Shown here: piece after piece, positions 14,185 through 25,000 of the stretch
How positions within the stretch are numbered: position 1 is the first letter of the stretch
Layout: every line of letters begins with the position of its first letter
Source of the DNA: Callaeas wilsoni
Lineage: Eukaryota > Chordata > Aves > Passeriformes > Callaeidae
NCBI GenBank assembly: GCA_013398955.1
Contig: VWPU01017392.1
Location: 124,001-188,000, forward strand
Direction: 5' to 3'
Length of the DNA stretch: 64,000 nucleotides
Made by a program: the position numbers and the translations under genes
Notes under the pieces: model-generated
Seen by the model: only the letters and a program-made list of their open reading frames with translations
The model's database searches: none
Told to the model about the DNA's origin: nothing

Positions 14185-15900
14185 GGGCTTTCTGGCAAAT
14201 TTTTTCTGATGTTTATGTGTAATTTCCTCTTTTTCAGTTTGTGCCCATTGCCTTTTGTCCTGTCACTGGGCACCACTGAGAAGAGCCTGGCTTCATCTTC
14301 TTTACTTTTTCTTTGGGTATTTATGCACATCAAGAAGATCCCCAGCTAAAACATCTATTCTCCAGACTGAACAGTTCCATCCCTCTCAGCCTCTCCTCAT
14401 ATTAAAGATGGTCTAGTCCCTTATCCATATTTGTAATCCTTCACTAGACTCACTCCACTAAGTTTTGGACTGTGGAGCTGAGGACTGGACACAGCACTGC
14501 AGATCAACCTCACCAGCGCTGAACAGAGGGAAGAGATTACCTCTATAAAGCGTAATGCAGCCCAGGATATCATTTACCTATTTACCTCCTTTGCCATAAA
14601 GTGATCAGCTTGTTGTCCAAAGGCTCCCAGACCCTTTTCTAACAAAGCTGCTTTCCAGCCAGTCATGCCCTGACCAATACTGGTGCCTGGGTTTGTTCCT
14701 ACCCACCATGCAGGACTTTGCACATCTTTTTGTTGATCTTCATGAATTCCCCTTTACAATTCTCAAGCTTGTCGAGGTCCCTCTGGTTGGCAGAGCAATC
14801 ATTAGTTGTATCATCTGCAAATTTGTTGAGTGTGCATGCTGCCCCATTGTCCAAGTCATTAATGAAGTTTCTTGATGGCAAAGGACTCAGTATCAACACC
14901 TGGAGTACATCACCAGTGACTAGCTTCCAGCTGGACTTTGTGCTATTGATCACTGCTCTCTAAGCCTGGCAGTTAAGCCATTTTTCAGTTCCACCTCATT
15001 GTCCACTTATCTAACCCATACTTCAACAGTTTGTCTGTGAGGATTTTATGGGAGAGAGTGTCAAAAATTGCTAAAGTCAAGATAGACAGCATCCACTGTC
15101 CTTCCCTCATTTGCCAAACTGGTCATCTCATTGAAGAAAACTATGACGTTGGTTAAGCATGTTTTACTCTTTGCAAATCCATGATGACTGTTCCTGATCA
15201 CCTTCTTGTCCTTCATGTATGAAAATGGTTTCCAGACTCATTTGCTTTATCACCTGGCCTGAGACTGAGGTGAGGCTGACACCTGTAATTTCCTGAATCT
15301 TCCTTCTTGCCCTTCTTGAGAATAGGAATGACATTTCCTTTCCTCCAGTCCCGGTCTTTGGGAAATTCTCTCAATCATGATAGTCTTTCAAGGATTATCA
15401 GGATTGGCCTTGCAGGCAACAGCAACCAGCTCCGTTGGCACTTGTGGGAGCATCCTGTCACAGCCCATGAAGTTGTTTATGCCCAGTCTATTTTAAGGGT
15501 TCCATATCGTGATCCTGTTGCACTGATGGCACGTCGTCCTTGGACTAGGCTTTTCCTCTGAGCTGACGGTCTGAGATTCCCAAAGGCAAGGCTCACCACT
15601 AAAAAACAAGTTACAGAAGACATTGAGACCTTTACTCTTTTCTGTGTCATTCTCAACAGGGCTTCTGCTTGTAGAAATCCTTCTTGTTACCAATTACATT
15701 CCTTACCAAATTTATAATTGCATCTATGCATGTTCAGACCATGGCTCTGTGTTCCTCCAGGGTCACCTGGTCCTGTTTTCACCTTTCTACTTCTTGTGTT
15801 TTAGTTTAGTGGGGAGCTCCTTGTTCATCCATAAAAGTCTGCTGCCTTAACTATGTTTCCTGCTTGCTGGGATGGACCACTTCTGAGCTTGAAGAAGGTG
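14185..15900 (-). mobile_element. Degenerate CR1 LINE, ORF2 endonuclease-RT linker to near the 3' end
   Basis: Read on the minus strand this is a long, decayed CR1 copy. From about 15890 downward it shows remnants of the region between endonuclease and reverse transcriptase. Next come an EDW-like block with a following K-rich segment near 15300-15350 and a 'GVSLTSV' block near 15270. The reverse-transcriptase core is visible in a minus-strand frame at 14699-14953, with INDLD-like and KFADDT motifs; FADD is the RT catalytic aspartate box. From 14640 to 14190 it continues through the downstream ORF2 region and the segment complementary to 'gtttgtgcccattgcc'. Stops and frameshifts break every frame. 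The terminal octamer repeats are missing, so the 3' end is lost. Both ends are approximate. No activity is expected. Confidence 0.85.
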
Positions 15901-18339
15901 ATCCTTGAAACCTGCTTTTTTAAATGAAATTGAATTTTTCTTGTCAGATTAAAACCAAATTTTTGCAGTCACTAATCCTAACCATTCTGGGGAGCATTTC
16001 TGAAAAGCTGGACAAGGACATCAGCATCTGGGTAATAATGGACATTTGGGTGTGTAGACTATATATCTGCTTGAGGAATAATTTAAATCACTACCAAAAT
16101 TTCTCATTTATTTCCATGAGCACAGAATCAGGAAGTAGGTTATTCTTGTGGTTCATGAGATCATTGTACCATTCAGAGGAGAATCAATCTGTGCTACACC
16201 TGTGGGAATGGTAGCAAGGGAAGAAGATGGAGCCTGTAAGCTCTTTATGGGCAGAGTAAAAAATGGTTATTGAAACTAATCTTAAATATTTAGGGTTTAG
16301 TCCTTCCTGAAAAGCTGTCATGAATTTAATAGAAAATAAAACCTTTTCTATTACTTTTGTAACCATATGCTAGCAATTAGAAGAGAATTATGAACTGGAT
16401 ATAGAATCCCATATGAAAGCATGAAATGCCTCCAACCTCTAAAAAGGAAAAATTCTCTCTTAAACTATATGGACTTTCACAGTAATTTCCAGGCAGCCCA
16501 ATAGATTTGATTTTACTAGGTTTTTCTATAAGTAGTCTCTTACAGGCTTATAGCTATTAATGATATTTAATTAATTATTTCCTTGATTGAGGTCCTAATG
16601 AAGCTTTTATTTTCAAGCAATTTAAGAGGCTAGTGCTGATGTAGTAGTTTCTTTAAGCAGAATAGCTTCATTTTAGAGCAAACTTATTAAACCTTTATCA
16701 GCAATATACACCTGTTTGTCCATCAAACTTAAAATTTCTTATGTACATCTACATAAATATGCTTATGTCCCTTTCGCAAATTCTTTTTTAACAGTCTTGC
16801 TAAAAGAAGTCCAGCAGGTCTTCAAAAAATAAGTGCTTTCATCTTTATTATTGGATTTTAGTGTTTCCCTCAGCAAACAATACTTACAGAGATAAGTTTT
16901 ATATATTGATTCTTAGAAAGAAGTGGTTTAGATCAATGCTAATTTTGAATTGTCAAGGTACTGAAGAGAAGCATAGCTGTAACTTGTTAGTAGTTGATGG
17001 CTTTTCTGTGTTCTACTAACATTAGGAAGTGGACTTCATGGGACTTTTTTTTTTGATGGAACAGCAGTTCCTAACAAACAAACAAGTTCAGCAGTGCATA
17101 TTTTTTTCTCTGTGTCATCTGTGTGGCATTCCAGGTGTGCTTGTCACTTTGGCATATTCAGTGAGCTACACATTAACTAAAAGAACATTCAGTAATTTAA
17201 AAAATATTATTAAATCATTTCTCTCTGGAGTTTTAAACAGAATTCTCTTTCATCTCCAAAAAGATCATGTTTTAAAGTTAGTTAAAGTTTTGGGCTGAAA
17301 ACTCAAATACCTGTTTTCATGTTAATAAATACACTTGTCATTTACATAGTGTCAAATTTCAGCAATTGCAATTACAAACACAAATTTTGAAGAGGATTAA
17401 TAAAATAGGGGAAAAGTTTTTCAAGTTTACAGACCAGAGGGAATTTTCTGCAAGGCTCTAGAGCCAGGAATTCCTATAGCTTGTATAGTTCTGCCTCACA
17501 GTAGCAGTGGGAGCTGAGTAATTGAGTCATTCACCCATAGCTAGAAGATTGGATCAGCGCCATCCAAGGGAGAGTCCCTCCTGAGGGCTACAATAGCATC
17601 AAGAAGGCAGCTCTTCTGCCATTTCACACGTGGGAGGAGGTGAGCTACTTTCCCTCAGAGATGCCCACCACATGGCATGGCATTCGTGTTGAGCTGTGGA
17701 TGGGAGGATTTGAGCCTAATTAAACAGTAGCTGTTGACCTGGCATGTTCTGTAAATAGGCATGACACCATTTGGTACTTAGCTGTGGTCTAGCATCAAAC
17801 AGCTCCCTTGAACTGCAGATCCAAGGCACAGCTCAAAGAATAATTCCGTTTGCCTGCGACAATCCAGGGACTGGCTGACAGAACAAGTAGCATTAGCAAG
17901 GGCGGAGACTGCCAGCATCAATAATGATTATATGTGCTGCTTCTGCCTCTGATGAGCTGCCAGCTTGTAAATGCTGAACAATTGAGTGACCTTGGACAAA
18001 CCTGTCCCAACAATGATACAGCGTTTGTTTTAATATGAAAGTGACAAGAAGGAAAAGATCACAGTGTGTCTCACTTTCATGCAATCCCTCATCTCCAAAA
18101 TGGATGCATCTCATGTGAGTTTAATAATTCGTTTCTTATGCAAAGCCTCTTTCTCTGGTATTAAGAACATCTTCATTTCAAAGCTTAGAGAAGTTAAAGA
18201 AGACTGAAGGCTGGAGTCAAAAAAGGAAGATAGTTCTTATACCTGCAGTGGCTGTCACCTGCTTAGAGATAATAAAAATACTTTCTGAAATTTTAAACTG
18301 TGCTTTATCTCAGCTTAGGTACCTGCAAGCTTTTTGTAT

Positions 18340-18880
18340 TTGGGAGCAGTGGCAGCCTGTTCCCAAGGGGGGATGAGGCCTGGCCGTGGCTGTCCGGAGG
18401 CACTGAGTGTTGCTGCCCATGGCCCACGTGCGGGAAGAGGAGGTTGAGGAGGCGTGGGATGAAAGTGGCTGCCCTAGCACAGCGTGCCCTCCAGTGCTGG
18501 CAAGCCTGGCCTCAGCATCCAGGCAGCTCAGTGTGGCCCCATCCCAGCACTGGGCTCTCCCTCATGCCCTGTCCTTCTCCTGGTGCCTCCTCTGAAGGCA
18601 TGGCAGCCCCTCAGCAGGCTGGGAATTGGTGTTCTCCAAAAGGATCTCCATGGCTGTCTTTGGCATCCTCTGCCAAATGCTGCATCCTGAGAGAGGGAGC
18701 TGCTCTCCTGGGAGCTGAGCACCCCAGGGTTCTGTGCTCCTTCAATCCCCCCAGGACCAGGGTGCAGCCCTGCAGTGTCATGGTAGTCTCTGCGCATCCC
18801 CAAGCCCTGGCAGCAGATCCCAGGCCCACCTCCCGGCGCAGGTGTCCGGTGGCAACGGCTTCTGGTGAAATGCATTATTT
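18340..18880. other. Isolated GC-rich block with overlapping open frames
   Basis: About 540 bp of clearly GC-rich sequence sits in an AT-rich intron, with sharp edges on both sides. It supports open frames on both strands, the longest being 195 codons on + (18300-18887), with a 132-codon frame on - (18528-18926). The predicted proteins are rich in P, S, A, C and W and show no domain, signal peptide or known motif. Multiple long frames in both directions are expected from GC-rich DNA, where stop codons are scarce, so this is weak evidence for a gene. It could be an old repeat, a noncoding exon or a regulatory block. I do not recognise it. Confidence 0.45.
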
Positions 18881-21433
18881 TCTTTAATAATTTAGAAAAG
18901 CTGAAGGTGAGTAAAAGGGGGAACATGGGAATAAGAAGGGTGTAAAATAGAGTCTGAGAATCTTATAAATTGGAATTTTTAAATTGAGGGTAGCAATAGC
19001 AATTCATTAATTGAATAACATCATAGGCATTTAAAAGCAATATATTTTTATGGCTATGTTAAGTGGTTTTAAAGATATATTTTGCTCTCCTTTTCATAAA
19101 TTAGTCTTGATAATATCTTCCTGTTCATGGAAGCAGAAATTCTCAAAATCTGTCTCTTGGCATTTTGCCATTTTGTGGCAGTAATAGATCATTCTCTTCT
19201 GACGGGAGGAGTTTTAAATAAATGTCAGCTCAACAAGCAGCTGTGTGAAACAGGCTGATCCAGCCTCTGTCTTTGGGTCAAGTGCTCACTGTCTCTGCTG
19301 CAAACAAAATACAAAAACTAAAGAGATGAAGTTCAATGGGGTGCATTCAGTTAGCATGGAAGAATTTCAAAACACTTTGAAGGATAGATCTGCATCTCAG
19401 CATCACATAGGATGTGGAAAAATGTTCTTGCTGGTTACTGCAGGAGAGCTTACAGCTGTGGAGGATCCTGTCGGCTTTAATAGGCTCTGAATACATTACT
19501 GACTAACCTGGCTTACAGGCAGCTGATATTAAAGTGCCTGATGCCCCTGACACACTCCATCTCTTCCCTGCCTGTAGATGAAAAGACCAAGTCTACAGGA
19601 AAGTAATACTAGTGTAGCCAAAATAGCTGAGCAGTATAGTGATGTGTTTAAATTCTGTCTTACAGAATATTTTCAGATAAAATTACAAATATATCACACG
19701 TACCCAAGTTCAGTGAATATTATCCATAAAGAGCTGTGGAAATGAGGGAAAAGAAAGAACTGCATGAGATGTGGGAAACAAATTAATCCTCTGTAACAGA
19801 GCTCATCATATGTTACAAGAAAGTGGGGTATAAGTTAAGTCAAAGCTTGGTAGCTGCAAAAGAAAATAAAGACTGCAGTTTCTGTCTCTGGCTGTTGAAC
19901 AAAGTGAGCCTTCAAGGTTCAGCTTTTAGTCAGAAATAATCAACATGCTGTCTTGTTACCAACACTTCTTGTTATCTGCTCTGATAAAGAAGGATCTAAG
20001 CTTTTATATTAGATCACATACTGAACTTGACAGCATCATTCCGATAAAGAAAGAAAAAAAGGGAAGAGCTGTAATGAGTACGTTTGGCAGGACTCACATT
20101 GTCAAGGCCTCAAAAAGAAAGGTTTTTATTATTTTGATTGATTGATTGCTCTGACCTTACAGGTGAGTCAAGTCTCAGCAGGACCATAAAACTAATTTTT
20201 CTCACCCTTCAATTTATAGTACCTTCCTTTTTCCTTTTCTATTCTGTGTCCAAGACAGGTGAAATGTTTCAACACAGCTTCTACTGATCCTAGAAAATTC
20301 TGTGATTCATCATAACTTCAGGATATTAATCAGTTTATTTCTTGCATGTTCAGAGACACAGAGGGAAAGAAGTGCTTGAGCCAACATTTCTTTACTTATC
20401 TATTTATTCATTTGTTCTCCAGCTGCACAAAGGGTGTTTTAATCCCGTGAAACATCTGTCTTCAGATAGCATGTGAGAGAGTAGAACTCTGGGACAGCAG
20501 AGAGTCTCTCTTTAGATCAAAATGTAGACTGTTCTATCACTTCTCAACACTATGTGGAAGTTTTGATATCGGAATATCTAGGAAGAAATTAAGAAAAATG
20601 GACAGAACACAATACTATTACAAAGACTTGAGAACAAGAGGTATGTCACATAAGCCTCTTCATACTCTGGAGAGCATGGTTGTCAATGTGAGAAGACAAG
20701 AAAAAGGAAAACTGCCAACTGGTGTAAAAAACTCCCAGGCCAGTTCCAAACTGCTGAAGTTTGAGCAGCTTGCTGAAGGAGGACTTGCTGTGTAGCTGTC
20801 ACTACTGCTTTGTCTTTCCCGGGGAGTTCAAGGTGGCTGCCTGCCATTGTCACGAAAGGCCAGCTCATCCTGCATCTCTCTGACCTCTCTTCATAGTTTG
20901 TATTGGTGCCTTCTCCTTTGAGAAGGCTCTCTGGTGAGAGCTGTAACAGGTTTTATAATGAAAGGGAAAAGGGTTGGGAAGCCATGTCACCATCCAAGCT
21001 AATATGATCTGATAAATGCTTCATCTGATCCTGGTGTCACTTTTGGTCACCCTAAAATAGAACAACACACTAAGGTTGATGTCCTTGCAGTTGCCTTTTG
21101 GTCTCACCGATTTAGTAAAATTTCCCTGTTGAAAACTGCTCAGTAAATTCAACCCATTTATAATAAACATTGAAGATGTTCTTGAACTCTTAAAAATTAT
21201 TGAGGAGTTTCATGGAAAAATGTCACTGAGTACTAGTAAAACATTTTGCAGATGAGAACCCACAAAACTGTGGGACTGTTACTGTTCTTGTAAAAGGAAA
21301 CAGGGTTGATTGTTTACATATTGTTTCCCCCTTATCCAACCATATCCAAGAAGGCAGAAGAGTTTTGGAGAGGTAAGTGAATATACCAGTTCTGCATGAA
21401 ATGCAGCCACACTAATGTTTGATACATGCAGCC

Positions 21434-21459
21434 TTTAAATGCATTGCCATGCATTTAAA
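21434..21459. repeat. Perfect 11-bp inverted repeat
   Basis: The arms tttaaatgcat (21434-21444) and atgcatttaaa (21449-21459) are exact reverse complements separated by the four bases tgcc. The element could form a short cruciform or act as a symmetric binding site, since ATGCAT-type cores are bound by POU-class factors. No function is shown by sequence. Confidence 0.85.
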
Positions 21460-21870
21460 TTCACACCTCTTAGTTATACAAGTTTTCCTGTTGGGTTTGC
21501 AGTCAAATGTTTGAACAGTTTGCTTAATCACTCCACTTCTAATTGGTCTGAAGTTTGCTGCTGCTTTGAATTAGGTGTCTTCTCTCTCCTGTGAAGTACC
21601 TCAGCAGGGTGATGTAATTCCTGTAGGATCATCACCTAGGTATGTAAGATCACCAGAGATGTGGTGAGGCCAGAAAGATTGAGTCAATAAAATATTAGAG
21701 AGGTTGAATCAAGAGAAATATTAGAAGCTTGGGCAGCCTGAGACAGCCATTCTGATTAGTTCAATTCAGATAAGGATATCTGCTGCACTTAATAAATGAA
21801 GTAGACTAAATAATAATCTTTAATAGGCTTAAGTCTTTTAAGCTGCAAACCAGGGCTCCTGACTGGTCAG

Positions 21871-22047
21871 CTAGAGACTCCAAACCAAGACAATGTTATC
21901 TACAAGGGTCTCTTTTGCACTATTGCAGCCTAGAGACTCCAAACCAAGACAATGTTATCTACAAGGGTCTCTTTTGCACTATTGCAGCCTAGAGACTCCA
22001 AACCAAGACAATGTTATCTACAAGGGTCTCTTTTGCACTATTGCAGC
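21871..22047. repeat. Perfect 3 x 59-bp tandem repeat (minisatellite)
   Basis: A 59-bp unit starting ctagagactccaaaccaaga and ending ttttgcactattgcagc is repeated exactly three times (starts 21871, 21930, 21989) with no mismatch. The unit ends in a pyrimidine-rich run plus TTGCAG, so each copy resembles a 3' splice site on the + strand. Because 59 is not a multiple of three, a + frame crossing the array (21893-22138) reads each copy in a different frame; copies 2 and 3 use the two frames open throughout, while the third frame has TAG at unit position 2. I infer a young repeat that probably varies in copy number. Confidence 0.95.
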
Positions 22048-25000
22048 CATTCAAACTATCTCATTTATTGAGTTAAGCACCTTTCAAGAAGGAAGAAAAA
22101 AGAAAGAGATAAACATATTTCATCAACAAGTTTTGTAATTCAAGGCTAAGGTATGAAAACAGATTCTCTGCTTTGAGTATGGCATTTTCATACCTCGTGT
22201 TGTGCAGCACCTCTGTGTAGCCAAAGGTCATGGAGCTAAGCATGTGCCAGCTTTCTTTGCCAACAGTAGTAACACTCAGTGCCTCTTAGCCATGATGGCC
22301 ATATACACTGAGAGTCATTTCTGAGGATTTTCTTGTCATGATGCTTTAAATAAGAAGCTCTTTTCATGGTCATACTTTTCATTTACGATAGCAAGACTGC
22401 ACTTGGTGGGACAGGAATGAAAAGGAAAGTAATATCTCTGTACTTATTTCCTTAAATTGCTTCTTCCCATAATACTTCCATTTACAAATAAAGGCATTGT
22501 AGATATCTTCGGAAAATATGCTGCATAAAAGAAAGAAAGAAATGCATGGTAGATAATAGTAAATAACCAAAAAAAACCCCCAAACAAAACAAAACAAAAC
22601 AAAACAAAACAAAAAAAAAAGGGGAAAAAAAAAAAACCAAGAAGAGCTGTTGTTTCTGATTTTTACCTTCATTAGCCCTGATAGTGCTCTTTAACATCTT
22701 AAAATATGAATCTCATGGAACAGTCTGAAGAGCAATAGCCACTATTACCACTTTGGTGGATCTAAGAAAAAGCATTCCAAAAACTTAGAGCTCCAAACAA
22801 ACCAGGGAAGTAAAATATATTGTTTTGTTGTTATGTATGGTGCCAAACTAGAGTGTGAAGCCCCTCAAGGAAACACATGAGTGAATCTGGGCCCCTCCAC
22901 ACCTCATGAGTGTTGTAGCTTCATCCCTACATCGTAGGAAGGGAACCTTTGCTGTTTTACCTTTTCTTTGTTACCTAAAAATTGAATTTTGTGAACAGTG
23001 CTTTGAGCTGGACCTTCATTTCTAAAGCCTTGCTGTTGTAAAAAATACCTGAAATGGAAATGATGAGGAAAATGGGAGTTTTTTAAGCCATTTGTTTACA
23101 CCTTAACTGCGAAGGCCCTCATTTGACAGAACTGCAGCAGCACCTACTCTTTTCCCGTCCTTCTGCAGACCTCAAATGTAATGGGTTGCCATGGGAAAAG
23201 GCCAGGGCTTCCTAAGTGCATGCTGCCTTGCTTCTTCTCCCTGTCAGTGGCTCCCTGTGATGTGGCAGCACTCATCCTTCACCGGTGCCTTGCTTGCATC
23301 AGTGTTTTCTTTTAACCTCGCCCAAGTCTGTCTTCAGAGGCAGTTCCCGAGTTCACTGCAGAGCTTGATTTACAACACAAGACTGCAAGTGGTGCACCTA
23401 AGAATTGCTCATGTCTTGAATACTTCAGCTCTTCTGAACTGAATCTGAAGTACAGATTTTGACTAATTTATGGTGTTACAGGTTATTGACGCTGAAATAA
23501 GGCCAAGAGTGGTTATTTTTTTCAGAAGCACACTACCTACAGTCTTTAGAAGGAAGCAAAGAGTGCAGTAAATTACTTTATAATATTAACATTTTCTCCA
23601 TTAGATTTCTCTTCTGTTTAGTAGATCTGCTCATTGAACTTATAATTGAGTAAAATACCTATTCCATGCTTACAAAATTACAAATGTTCAGTCTTAATCC
23701 AGCACGCTTTTTTATTGCTCATCAGCCCCTCCACTTGGAGACTACACACAATCTTCTAGTGAAGTTGGTTTCAGAAGGTCAGAGAAATGAGCAATGTAAT
23801 GAAAAGTTAATTTATGCCAGCCAACACTGCAGGACGTTCTGCTTATAAAAAAACCTGGTGCTGTTTTGCAGGAGTGATTGCTGAGAATCCCACAGCAATG
23901 GCTATACTTTAAGAAGTACTGGCACCTCACCTTTATTGCATGAACTCTAGAGTAGCGAGGCTGGAACTATAACATCATTGCTGAAACCTGTGTGTTCAGA
24001 GTGTGTAACATTGTGCCAAAGTAGCCACTTTTTGCTCTCAGTTTTTCCTTTCACTATCCATGAAATGTTAGGTGTGTTCACACATCTCAAAGGCATCTCA
24101 AAAACTGAGCAATGAACTTCAAAAGGTCTGAGCCTGCTACATCCCGTCAGGAAAGACAGCCACAGGAGGGACAGTGTGTCAGTGGGTCACCTTTTGGTCC
24201 TCACAAGAATAGTGACTGATGTAAAGCAGACTTAATGCTGTGACCTCAGGGCAGGGTCTATAAAAATCACAGTAAAAATATTATATGTTAGCTATAGGTC
24301 TCTCTTGTGGTGTTAGTGTAGATAAATATTAAAACAACATTAGCCTGGTTAAAAAGCCTGGGAGAAGCCCTGGTGTGATTCAATTTAGCATAAGGTTCCA
24401 GAATTCAGAGCACTTTTTAATATTGACTGCATGCTTCCTAATGATTAAGACATCAAATTGGAGAAATTTCAAGTTTTTATAATTCATTGTATTTGCTTTA
24501 TTACCACTGTTTCATTAATGACAGCCTTCCTTCCATGGTAGCTATTATAATAATAACAGTATCAACAGCGACCTAGTCTGAGAATGCAAAACAAATGGCA
24601 AAGCATCCTTACAGGCTATTAGAAAATTATGAATATCAATAAATCCAAAACTTCACTAAGAAAAATATTGTTCTTTTAATATAAATTGATAGAAATTATT
24701 TTACTGACTTCCTGTATTCCTGAATATTACAGATAGAGAATGGGAAAATTGAGTGATTTTTTTTTTCTTGTTCCATCACTATTCAGCATCATGCTTTAAG
24801 ATTTGTCCTCTGGAAACTTTTCTTTTTGTGTATTATGGTTCTTGGTTTTACTAAATGAACTTGTGGTATTTTCTGCGTTGCTGTGATGGGAAAGTTCTGT
24901 GGAGCCTTACAAAAAAACAAGATACAAAGGCTGCACAAGAGCAGAGATGGAGCATCCCTGCTACTTCATACACTGGCAGGAAAAGCCTTGGTTCAGAGAT

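Larger units (their letters stand above)
15901..21870 (+). other. MOCOS: Intronic sequence around a GC-rich block
   Basis: No MOCOS exon is recognised. Apart from the separately listed GC-rich block (18340-18880) and a perfect hairpin (21434-21459), the stretch is ordinary AT-rich DNA with short chance open frames. About 17960-18110 vaguely resembles an ancient tRNA-derived SINE core, too weakly to call. Confidence 0.5.

Noticed and set aside
17960..18110. Weak MIR-like core (gagtgaccttggacaaac ... ctcatctccaaaatgga)
   Set aside because: The resemblance is partial and interrupted; a profile search would be needed before calling a SINE.
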